A DNA stretch of 64,000 nucleotides from Arthrobacter sp. NicSoilB4 (lineage in GTDB: Bacteria; Actinomycetota; Actinomycetes; Actinomycetales; Micrococcaceae), in assembly GCF_019977335.1 (NCBI RefSeq), contig NZ_AP024653.1, positions 1,116,001-1,180,000 on the forward strand, in the 5' to 3' direction. Both the position numbers and the translations under genes were made by a program. Each line of letters opens with the position of its first letter. Positions within the stretch are counted from its first letter, which is position 1. This document shows positions 40,406 to 47,468 of the stretch, one piece after another. The notes under the pieces were generated by a model, which saw nothing but the letters and a program-made list of their open reading frames with translations, did not search any database and was not told the origin of the DNA.

Positions 40406-41131
40406 ATGCAGAGTCCCCGCACCCTGGTTGAGTCGGTGGAACGGAACCCTGCGCTGCCTTCCGGCCCGGAAGAACGGTTTGCCGGCTACGGCGTGATGGG
40501 CGTGCCGTTCAGCTCTGGCCACATCCTGGCCCTGCGGCATTTTCCAGCCTCCTCCGTGGGGCCGGGCTACACCTCGGTCTGGATCCGCGACCCTGCCGGC
40601 GTCTGGACGATGCACAGCACCACCGCCCCCGGGTCCTCCTGTCCCCGCTACTTCGGCAGCGCGCTCGGATCGGCGTCGACGGGCGGGATCTCCATCCGTT
40701 GGCGGGACGACTACTCCTTAACCGTGGAGGTCGGGGACGGGGTGGACCTGAGCTGGGACGTGACACTGGCCGCAACGCCGGTCACCCGGCTCATGTCGGC
40801 CGTGGCAGGGTCGGTCCCGGAACGGCTGTGGCGCAACCGGACGTTCCTGCGCGCCATGGGGGCTGCCGCCGGCCCGGTGCTGGGTGCCGGGCACATCGGG
40901 CTGACGGGCAGGGTGCCCAACGGCCAGACCTTTGGTGCGCGCCCGCGGCGGATGTGGTTTGTCCGCGAGAGCACAGCGAACCTGCACTGGCACAGCCTGG
41001 GGCAGGCCTCGGCGCTGCCCGTCCAGGACAGGCTCGGGGACTTCTGGATCCCGCAGCGCGGCATCTTCATGATCGGCTCGTCAGTATTCGAGCCCTTCGA
41101 CCCCGCCACACACCTCGCCGAGGGGCACTGA
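40406..41131 (+). CDS. Conserved-looking protein of unknown function
   Basis: This 241-residue soluble protein is not one I recognise. It has a Trp-rich, beta-strand-like pattern (YTSVWIRDPAGVWTMHSTT, ISIRWRDDYSLTVEVGDG, VDLSWDVTLAATPVTRL) and a later GHIGLTGRVPNGQTFGARPR segment. This could suit a lipocalin-like or AttH-like double barrel, but that is a guess. No signal peptide or membrane helix is seen. The ATG at 40406 has a good GGAGG site and follows lpdA by 32 bases, so co-transcription is likely. Confidence 0.65.
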   Translation: MQSPRTLVESVERNPALPSGPEERFAGYGVMGVPFSSGHILALRHFPASSVGPGYTSVWIRDPAGVWTMHSTTAPGSSCPRYFGSALGSASTGGISIRWRDDYSLTVEVGDGVDLSWDVTLAATPVTRLMSAVAGSVPERLWRNRTFLRAMGAAAGPVLGAGHIGLTGRVPNGQTFGARPRRMWFVRESTANLHWHSLGQASALPVQDRLGDFWIPQRGIFMIGSSVFEPFDPATHLAEGH

Positions 41132-41220
41132 GCCGCGGCAGGTCAGGGCGCGGTGCGCTTTCGAGACGACGGTGACGTTCGGCCCTACTTCCTCGGCTCG
41201 TCGCACGGACACACTGGACT

Positions 41221-41766
41221 ATGGCCAACATCTACATTCCATACGGCACCGTTGAAGGGCAGACAGCCCAGATCGCGGACTACATTGCCGAGCTGATCCG
41301 GGCTCACGGACACCAGGCGGACACGGCGGACCTCAAACGCTCCGGGGACACCCTTCCGCCGGGCTACGACGGCGTCATCGTCGCGGCGTCCGTGCACATG
41401 GGCAAACACGAGGGGCACGTCAAGGACTTCGTAAAGAAGAACCGTGCAGAACTCGAGCGCCTCCAGTCCGCCCTGGTGTCGGTCAGCCTGGCCGCCCACG
41501 GCGACGAGGAGAGCGCCGAGGGGTATGTGGCGAAGTTCGAGGAGGAGACGGGGTGGCGGCCGGCGCATGTCGGGCTGTTCGCCGGTGCCCTGCTGTACAC
41601 GCACTACGGCTTCATCAAGAAGCACGTCATGAAGAAGATCGCCAGCGACAAGGGCTCGCCGGACACCGACACCACCCGGGACTACGTCTACACCGAATGG
41701 GACGGCGTCCAGCGTTTCACCGAGGGATTCCTGGCGCGGCTGGCGGCCCCATCGGGTCGGGCGTAG
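41221..41766 (+). CDS. Flavodoxin-domain protein, HemG-like
   Basis: This 181-residue protein begins with a flavodoxin-type FMN-binding loop (IYIPYGTVEGQTAQIADYIAE), with the usual second residue pattern of HemG-type protoporphyrinogen oxidases. Other matching parts are VIVAASVHMGKHEGHVKDFVKKN and the tail containing GALLYTHYGFIKKHVMKKIA. The insertion before the last helix seen in HemG is present. E. coli HemG oxidises protoporphyrinogen IX for haem synthesis; here no other haem genes are adjacent, so the role may differ. It converges with the gene at 41770, stops three bases apart. Confidence 0.8.
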   Translation: MANIYIPYGTVEGQTAQIADYIAELIRAHGHQADTADLKRSGDTLPPGYDGVIVAASVHMGKHEGHVKDFVKKNRAELERLQSALVSVSLAAHGDEESAEGYVAKFEEETGWRPAHVGLFAGALLYTHYGFIKKHVMKKIASDKGSPDTDTTRDYVYTEWDGVQRFTEGFLARLAAPSGRA

Positions 41767-41769
41767 GGC

Positions 41770-42462
41770 TCAGAAACAGGCGTACGGCGGCACCGTGTCG
41801 CCGGGCGCGAGGGGTTTGAACCAGTGCTCGAAGCCGAGCCGGTCGGCGTCGTCCTCAAGGACGTCGAGGTTGTCCGAGTACAGCGCCTGGCTGTCCGCGT
41901 CCTCGAGCAGGACTTCCTCAACCTGGGCCCGCCAGTCCTCCGGGAGGTCCAGTTCGTAGATTTCCTCGGTGATTTCCGCCTGGTCGAGCAGGCAGCGGAC
42001 GGCGAGTTCGGCCGCGAGGCAGCCGGGGGCAGTCCAGCCCCGGGCCAGGGATGCCGTCACGTCGGAGGCGACCACGATGAACTTTTGGGTGAATTTTGCG
42101 TCGTAGCTGGCGGCGAACTGCGGCGGCAGCGAGGACAGAACCGAGGTCCCGGCGACGTCGGATTCGGTGACCTCTTCGAGGTCGCCCAGCGTCCCCAGAT
42201 CACGGAAGAGCTGGTCGATGAGGATGCTCGACGAGTTCCAGAGAAGACCTGCCAGGAGGCGCGTCTGGCTTACCGCTTTTTGACGGTCTTCCGGGGAAAC
42301 GGCCGCCATTTCGTCGAGGTCTTCCGTGTCGAACTGCAGCCGCTGCTCCGGAGTCATGTCATCCGGGTGCGGGTCGAGGCCCAGCAGCTCGAGGCTCAGC
42401 CCGGTCAGCTTTCCGGCGTCGGCCAACAGCTCTTCGGTGATGTCGTCGTCGTCGGCGCTCAT
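41770..42462 (-). CDS. Acidic protein of unknown function
   Basis: This protein of about 230 residues is strongly acidic at both ends (SADDDDITEELLADAG near the start, LLEDADSQALYSDNLDVLEDDADRL near the end). It has helical segments and no membrane span or signal peptide. I do not recognise a family. The ATG at 42462 is preferred over one at 42483 because TAGCAT sits seven bases before it on the minus strand. It converges with the flavodoxin gene. Confidence 0.65.
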   Translation of the reverse strand: MSADDDDITEELLADAGKLTGLSLELLGLDPHPDDMTPEQRLQFDTEDLDEMAAVSPEDRQKAVSQTRLLAGLLWNSSSILIDQLFRDLGTLGDLEEVTESDVAGTSVLSSLPPQFAASYDAKFTQKFIVVASDVTASLARGWTAPGCLAAELAVRCLLDQAEITEEIYELDLPEDWRAQVEEVLLEDADSQALYSDNLDVLEDDADRLGFEHWFKPLAPGDTVPPYACF

Positions 42463-42469
42463 GGGCCCG

Positions 42470-42475
42470 ATGCTA
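42470..42475 (-). promoter_or_regulatory. -10 hexamer TAGCAT for a leaderless transcript
   Basis: On the minus strand TAGCAT is followed by seven bases and the ATG at 42462. It supports that start over the ATG at 42483, which lies upstream of the element. Confidence 0.4.
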
Positions 42476-42528
42476 CCCGCCATCCGCTCCGGACCCGATT
42501 CCTGTGACGCGCAGATGTCCGGGCGTTC

Positions 42529-43161
42529 CTATGCCGCCGCTGCGCGTCCATGCCCCGGGGAGGTCCTTCCACTCGCCATCCGGGCGGAGACCAGGTAGCT
42601 GATTCCCGCGATCAGGGGAACCACGCTTGCCGCGGCGAGGGACGCGACCGGACCCGACCTTCCAATGACCGTGATCAGGAGGGGCAGCGCGCCCAGGGCC
42701 ACCAGCATCCAGCCGGCCAGCGCGGCGCGTTTCAGCCCGAGCACGGCGGCCGGGAAGGACAGGGCGACGACGCTGACGGCGATCACCGGTCCGTTCTCGC
42801 TGATGAAGGCGCGCAGGGCGGCGGGGTCAAAAGCGAGCCACACGCACGCCGCGATGAAGGACGCCGTGAGGGCGAGCAGCAGGGGAGCGGTGGGGGCCGG
42901 CCAGAACCAGGCAGCGACGGCGAGGATCAGCATCGGCACCACCCACGCGGCGGTGATGAGCAACCCGGTAGTGCCACCCGGATCCTGCAGTGCATAGCCG
43001 ACGATAAAGGTGCCCCCGAGCACCGTGAACACGGCCATAACGGCGGCCCCGGCGCGCTGCAGCGCAGCGGCCCGCTGCTGCGGGGCTTTTTCCCGCGTCA
43101 AAAGCATAACGACGGCGACCACAACGATCGCGCCAAGGGCCAGGATGATGGGAACGTTCAT
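42529..43161 (-). CDS. Multi-span membrane protein of unknown function
   Basis: The 210-residue protein contains about six hydrophobic helices (residues about 3-20, 36-58, 66-88, 92-110, 122-143, 150-168, with another near 175-192) joined by short loops. The C-terminus is Gly/Arg/Ala-rich and polar. I do not recognise the family; it could be a transporter fragment or a structural membrane protein. AGGAGG precedes the ATG at 43161. Confidence 0.65.
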   Translation of the reverse strand: MNVPIILALGAIVVVAVVMLLTREKAPQQRAAALQRAGAAVMAVFTVLGGTFIVGYALQDPGGTTGLLITAAWVVPMLILAVAAWFWPAPTAPLLLALTASFIAACVWLAFDPAALRAFISENGPVIAVSVVALSFPAAVLGLKRAALAGWMLVALGALPLLITVIGRSGPVASLAAASVVPLIAGISYLVSARMASGRTSPGHGRAAAA

Positions 43162-43596
43162 GGGGTGCCTCCTGCGGATGAACGGAACCTAGGTTCAGTA
43201 CACGCCGGTCACGGGGAGGTGGCAAGGGGAGAAGGACCCGCCCGGCCGGTGGGGAGATTCTTATTGCGCACATGTCCGGGCTGCCGATCGCTGCCCGCCC
43301 CGGCGCCAGCCGGTATCACCTCAGCCGTTGACGTTCGCCACAGCACAATCCTCAACGGTGTCTTCTGCCGATGTTAGTTGGTCTAAGGCCGTCTTCATGA
43401 GGAGCACCGCAAGTGCTCCCTTGGCTAGTTGGACGGACCGGCACACCGGCGCAGTTCCTGCTCGTCACGGGCAAGACGGCGTGCGGACGATCTGGACTAC
43501 GAGTTCGTTCAGTCGATCAGAGGCTAGGGCCCTACCGGGCGACGGGGTGAAGGTGAGACACTGGCTCCATAACACATCGTTGAGTCGGAGGGGCCA
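43162..43596. other. 435-bp gap without a gene
   Basis: No supported coding region is present between divergent genes at 43161 and 43597. The stretch 43320-43420 is less GC-rich than its surroundings. It contains a seven-base inverted repeat CCGTTGA/TCAACGG (43325-43358) and a small perfect hairpin GGAGCAC-CGCAA-GTGCTCC (43401-43419). Neither is followed by a T-tract. It must hold the promoters of the two divergent genes. Confidence 0.5.
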
Positions 43597-44013
43597 GTGG
43601 CTTCATCGAGAAAGACCTATTCAGGGGGCCCCGGGATGGGCGGCGTCGTGATCGTAATCGTCCTGCTGGTGGTCGCTTTTTGGCAGTACATCGTGGCCGC
43701 GCTCGTCCTGGCGGCGCTTATCATCCTGATCAGGCGTGCCGTGGTCGCCGAGAGGAAGAGGGCGCTGCTGGAGCCAAAGCCGGCGCCAAAGCCCGTAGAG
43801 GTACGGGCGACGCCGCAGGCGAAGCCCAAGGCCCCCGACACGCCGGAGATCTGGCGGAAGTGGGACGGGACCCGCAAGTGGGCCGTAGCCCAGGACAAGG
43901 CCGCATGGGACCGCGATTTCAGGGAAGCCGAGGAGTGGGCGGAGCTTCAGGCGCCGGCCACGTCGGAGGACGTCTTCGCCCGGTTGAGGACCCGGTTGGG
44001 GAACCTCGGCTAG
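43597..44013 (+). CDS. Membrane-anchored small protein of unknown function
   Basis: This 138-residue protein has one long or two short hydrophobic helices near the N-terminus (residues about 14-44), a basic RRAVVAERKR stop-transfer segment, a Pro/Lys/Ala-rich linker (about 58-82, PKPAPKP-like) and a charged soluble C-terminal part with several Trp residues (IWRKWDGTRKWAVAQD). The GTG at 43597 has GGAGGGG just upstream. The layout suggests a membrane-tethered cytoplasmic domain. I do not recognise a family. Confidence 0.6.
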   Translation: MASSRKTYSGGPGMGGVVIVIVLLVVAFWQYIVAALVLAALIILIRRAVVAERKRALLEPKPAPKPVEVRATPQAKPKAPDTPEIWRKWDGTRKWAVAQDKAAWDRDFREAEEWAELQAPATSEDVFARLRTRLGNLG

Positions 44014-44161
44014 AGCGGGTCTGCCCTGCCGGGCCGCAGTCCCGCTTCCAGGCGACGCGTCGGAATAGCCCTAGAGGCGTATTCGATCGTGCTGGGTACG
44101 TTGGCCACGTCAAACAGCGCAACATTTTGCAGCAAACTGGGGCGTTCGAGGAAAACGTGGC

Positions 44162-44446
44162 TTACCGGTGATCGAAGATTAGTTTGTCCACGATGTGTCT
44201 AGACACTTCGTTCGAATCGATTCTGGGATGGTTGGCCGCCGCCCAAGCAGTCAGCGCGTCGCTATAGTTGCTCAGCGGTCCACCCGGGTCGGGCACGCGA
44301 ACCGCTTCAGCGCGCAGTTTATTGACGGCCGCTCGCGCCCTTGCGGGGAGTACCGGCTCGACACCAAGGCTTGCGGGGCTGGAAACGTACCGGCGCCAGG
44401 CTTCGCTGTAGGCTCTCAGCGCTGTATTCAATTCATCGTCATCCAT
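44162..44446 (-). CDS. Small protein of unknown function
   Basis: About 94 residues from the ATG at 44446, mainly helical (DDDELNTALRAYSEAWRRYV, then PARARAAVNKLRAEAV), with no membrane span. An ATG at 44455 is nearly as good. CACAAT lies seven bases before 44446 and may be a -10 for a leaderless transcript. An extended frame to 44635 starts in sequence with no protein-like character. Real but low-information. Confidence 0.5.
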   Translation of the reverse strand: MDDDELNTALRAYSEAWRRYVSSPASLGVEPVLPARARAAVNKLRAEAVRVPDPGGPLSNYSDALTAWAAANHPRIDSNEVSRHIVDKLIFDHR

Positions 44447-44720
44447 GGCCTCCATTGTGAGGGCACGGGGGTGCAAAAAAGGGTGCATCGACCATAGACC
44501 GCGCTGGTGCCGGGGACCACGCCGCACGTATGGCCTACCGCCCCCGGATCGATTGGGCCCGGGTCCTTGCGTCCTCCGGGGCAGTTTCTGATCAGCAATT
44601 CCGCAGGATCGACCCACCGGCCCCGCGCAGGGCATGTCCCTCCCGTAACGTAGCGCCCGGCTGGCTGTCTAGGACGGCCTCCGGATAGACGCACGTCCCC
44701 CCTTTCCCGAAAGGCCTCTC

Positions 44721-45287
44721 ATGGCAGGAATTTTCTCCCTTATCGGTGCCCTGGGCACCACCACCAAGGCTGTAGCCGTAGCCTCAGTCGTCGCGGTCGG
44801 CGGCGGCGGTGCAGCAATGGCCGCCACTGTGGAAGCCAGCGAGCCCGTCTCCGTGGTGTCCGAGGCCCCGGCCGAGACGGTCGATCCGATCGAGCCTGCA
44901 CCCGTGGAGCCTGCACCCGTTGAGCCTGCGCCGGAAGAGCCGGCTCCGATTGAGCCCGCGCCGGAGGAGCCGGCACCGGTCGAACCTGCACCGGAGGAGC
45001 CCGCACCCGTTGAGCCTGCGCCGGAGGACCCGGCACCGGTCGAGCCGGCTCCTGAGGAACCTGCACCGGCGGATCCGGCCCCGGTTGCTCCCGTGGCGCC
45101 GGGCAACTCCGCCTGGGCACACGAGAACGCCGCCGCCAAGCGCGCCGCCGGCCAGGCCAATGCGGCAGAACACCGCAGCGCCCATGCGGCCACTCCCGCA
45201 ACGCCGTCCTACGGCGCAGCGGCGTCCGTCAAGGCGGCTCCGGCCCCGAAGGCCGAGAACCCCGGCAAGGCCAACAAGAACAAATAG
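44721..45287 (+). CDS. Exported Pro/Glu-rich repeat protein
   Basis: This 188-residue protein begins with a hydrophobic segment like a signal peptide (residues about 15-35, ending AAMAA). Residues about 56-118 are tandem units of the pattern EPAPVEPAPEEPAP, which would make an extended, negatively charged polyproline-like rod. The C-terminal part is Ala/Lys-rich and basic. No catalytic motif is seen; a cell-wall or periplasmic spacer is a reasonable guess. The ATG at 44721 follows a modest site (CCTTTCCCGAAAGG upstream). A strong terminator follows the stop by 12 bases. Confidence 0.7.
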   Translation: MAGIFSLIGALGTTTKAVAVASVVAVGGGGAAMAATVEASEPVSVVSEAPAETVDPIEPAPVEPAPVEPAPEEPAPIEPAPEEPAPVEPAPEEPAPVEPAPEDPAPVEPAPEEPAPADPAPVAPVAPGNSAWAHENAAAKRAAGQANAAEHRSAHAATPATPSYGAAASVKAAPAPKAENPGKANKNK

Positions 45288-45299
45288 CCGGACCTGCAA

Positions 45300-45331
45300 G
45301 GCCCCGGAGCCCAACGGCTCCGGGGCCTTTT
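45300..45331 (+). terminator. Intrinsic terminator after the repeat protein
   Basis: GGCCCCGGAGCC (45300-45311) pairs perfectly with GGCTCCGGGGCC (45316-45327) around a CAAC loop and is followed by TTTT. This is the best rho-independent terminator in the window. Confidence 0.9.
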
Positions 45332-45449
45332 GCGTCGGAGTCTCGGCCGGGCCCGGAAAACCCGGCAGCACGGAAAGGCCTTCGACGCGGCCGAAGTCGC
45401 CTAGGATTCGATCAGACTCACTGCCGTCTCACTTCTTGGGGGAAGAAAC

Positions 45450-45893
45450 GTGCACTTTTCAGATCACCGCGCCGCCGGGGCCGTTCCGCCCGCCGGAACG
45501 ACAGCCGCAACGAAACTCCCGGTTCCCGTTTCCCGTCTCCGCTGGGCGCTGGTGCGCCGGCTGTTCTTTGCCATCCCGTTGGGACTGCTGTTCGGCGTGA
45601 TGCTGTTCAACGGCTTCACCGTGGATGGCTCCGAGCCCGCGACGACGGCCGCATTTGCTGGCGGAATGGGGCTGTCCTTCTCCCTGTTCCTTGGAACCAT
45701 CTGGATCGTCGGCCACCGGCGTCGGGCACTCTTTGCCGCATCCGGCGGCGACCCGGAAGCCGCCGGAGTGCTGCTGTTCGGCGCCATGGCCCCCAGGATC
45801 GGGCGCCTCGGCCCCTACAGCGAAAGCGGATTCCACCGGTGGGCCGCGGGATTCGGCGCAGGAGGAGACGGCGGCAGAGGCGACTGGGGCTAG
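45450..45893 (+). CDS. Two-span membrane protein of unknown function
   Basis: This 147-residue protein has a Pro/Ala-rich cytoplasmic-type N-terminus, two hydrophobic helices (about 38-56 and 69-87) with a short loop, and a Gly-rich polar tail. I do not recognise a family. The GTG at 45450 follows GGGGGAAG, and a TAGGAT hexamer at 45402 may be the -10. It converges with nasB. Confidence 0.6.
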   Translation: MHFSDHRAAGAVPPAGTTAATKLPVPVSRLRWALVRRLFFAIPLGLLFGVMLFNGFTVDGSEPATTAAFAGGMGLSFSLFLGTIWIVGHRRRALFAASGGDPEAAGVLLFGAMAPRIGRLGPYSESGFHRWAAGFGAGGDGGRGDWG

Positions 45894-45911
45894 GACCCCG
45901 TCGAACCGGTG

Positions 45912-47468
45912 TCAGGCAACCGCCCCCTGAAAGTGTTTTTCGATGAGCCCCTTGATGTCGTCATGGCAGCCGCCGCAGCCCGTCCCGGCGCGGGTGGCGC
46001 CTGAGACCTCGGCCACCGTCCCGCAGCCGTCGGTCACGGCAGCGGCGATCTTGGTCCCGCTCACCCCGGCGCACCGGCACACGGTTCGCTCCGGGTTCCC
46101 GCCGCCGGGGGCCGCAACCTGGTCCGGTCCGTCGAGGCGCAACAACAGGGACCGGTCCGCCGGCAACTCCGCGCCGCGCTCGAAGAGCTGCACCAGCTCC
46201 GCCGCGGTGCGCGGCATACCGACCGCCACCAAGCCCTCCAGCACCCCGGCGCGGGTGGTCATCTTGACGTAGCGGCCGTGCTCGGGATCGGCCCACTGGG
46301 CGATCTGCAGCCTGGCCCGGCCATTCACGGCACCAGCGGTCAGTACTTCCTCGTCCCACGGATCTGCGGAAACATCGCCGGCCACGGCCATGTTCATGCC
46401 CCGGGCCTTCAGCACAATCACGCCCGGGAGTTCCGCCGCCAGGGGCGGCAGCAGCCCGGCCTCCGGAGACTCGGCCGCCAGCAGCGTCAGGTATTCCGCG
46501 AGCCATTCCGCCTGCCGCCAGCCCGGGCCCACCAGCCCGGACGGACCCCGGGCGGTGCGGCACTCGACGCATTCGGGATCCGGGCAGCGGACCTCGGCGC
46601 AGTCGCCGATCGCAAAGATGTGCGGCTCGTGGTGCGCCCGCAGCTTGTGATCCACCAGGATCCCGGCGCCGGTGGAGAGGCCACAGCCTTCGGCCAGTTC
46701 GGTCCGCGGCCGGACGCCGCACGAGAGCACCAGCAGGTCGCCGTCGATCGCGGAGCCGTCATCGAGCAGCAGCGCCGAGAAGCCGCCGTCGGGCGCGTTG
46801 TGTTCCACGCCGGTGGAGCGGGCGTTGCCCGCCATCCGCACCCCGCAGTTCCGCAGCGAAGCGGCCAGCACCGCGCCGCCGCCGCGGTCGATGTTGCGGC
46901 CCAGGGGATGGGGACCGTTGTGCACCACGGTGACCGTGGCGCCTTCCTCGGCCGCGGCGAGGGCTGTTTCCAGGCCCAGCACGCCGCCGCCCAGGACCAC
47001 CACGCGTTTGCCGCCGGCCACCGCCGCCTGCAGCACCGAGGCGTCGCGCAGGTCCCGGAGCGCGGTCACGCCGGCCGGGAGCACGGGCGCGGCCGGGTCC
47101 GGGTTGAGCCCGGTGAGGTTGGGGATGACCGGTCGCGAGCCCGTGGCGAAGACCAGCCGGTCGTAGCCGGGGGACGTGCCGTCGCTGAGGACCAGCTGCT
47201 GCCGTGCGCGGTCCACCCGACGGACCCGGACGCCCAGCCGGACGTCGACGCCGTCGGCAATCAGCGCGGCGGCATCGGAGAGTGCCAGCGCGGAGGCCGT
47301 GGTCCGGCCGACGCCGAGATCGGCCACGAGCACGCGGTTGTACGCTGCCTCTGCCTCCTCGCCGACCACCGTCAGGTGCGCCAGTCCGCCACGGACCGCC
47401 GGCAGCAGCTCATCGACCAGCCGCGCGGCCACCGGCCCGAAGCCCACAACAACAATGCGCTCAGTCAT
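45912..47468 (-). CDS. nasB: Electron-transfer subunit of assimilatory nitrate reductase
   Basis: This 518-residue flavoprotein resembles the FAD/NAD(P)H half of NirB: FAD motif IVVVGFGPVAARLVDELL at the start, second Rossmann motif VVVLGGGVLGLETALAAAEEG (about 157 on, given in part), flavin motif HIFAIGDCAEV, and a C-terminal BFD-like [2Fe-2S] domain with CRCAGV and GTGCGGCHDD. It lacks a sirohaem domain, so it should pass electrons from NAD(P)H to NasA. The ATG at 47468 overlaps the nasA stop as ATGA, so the two are tightly coupled. The NasB label follows the Bacillus-like arrangement; naming varies among genomes. Confidence 0.88.
   Translation of the reverse strand: MTERIVVVGFGPVAARLVDELLPAVRGGLAHLTVVGEEAEAAYNRVLVADLGVGRTTASALALSDAAALIADGVDVRLGVRVRRVDRARQQLVLSDGTSPGYDRLVFATGSRPVIPNLTGLNPDPAAPVLPAGVTALRDLRDASVLQAAVAGGKRVVVLGGGVLGLETALAAAEEGATVTVVHNGPHPLGRNIDRGGGAVLAASLRNCGVRMAGNARSTGVEHNAPDGGFSALLLDDGSAIDGDLLVLSCGVRPRTELAEGCGLSTGAGILVDHKLRAHHEPHIFAIGDCAEVRCPDPECVECRTARGPSGLVGPGWRQAEWLAEYLTLLAAESPEAGLLPPLAAELPGVIVLKARGMNMAVAGDVSADPWDEEVLTAGAVNGRARLQIAQWADPEHGRYVKMTTRAGVLEGLVAVGMPRTAAELVQLFERGAELPADRSLLLRLDGPDQVAAPGGGNPERTVCRCAGVSGTKIAAAVTDGCGTVAEVSGATRAGTGCGGCHDDIKGLIEKHFQGAVA

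Noticed and set aside
43401-43419. Hairpin GGAGCAC/GTGCTCC as a terminator
   Set aside because: The stem is only seven bases, no T-run follows, and no gene ends nearby on that strand.
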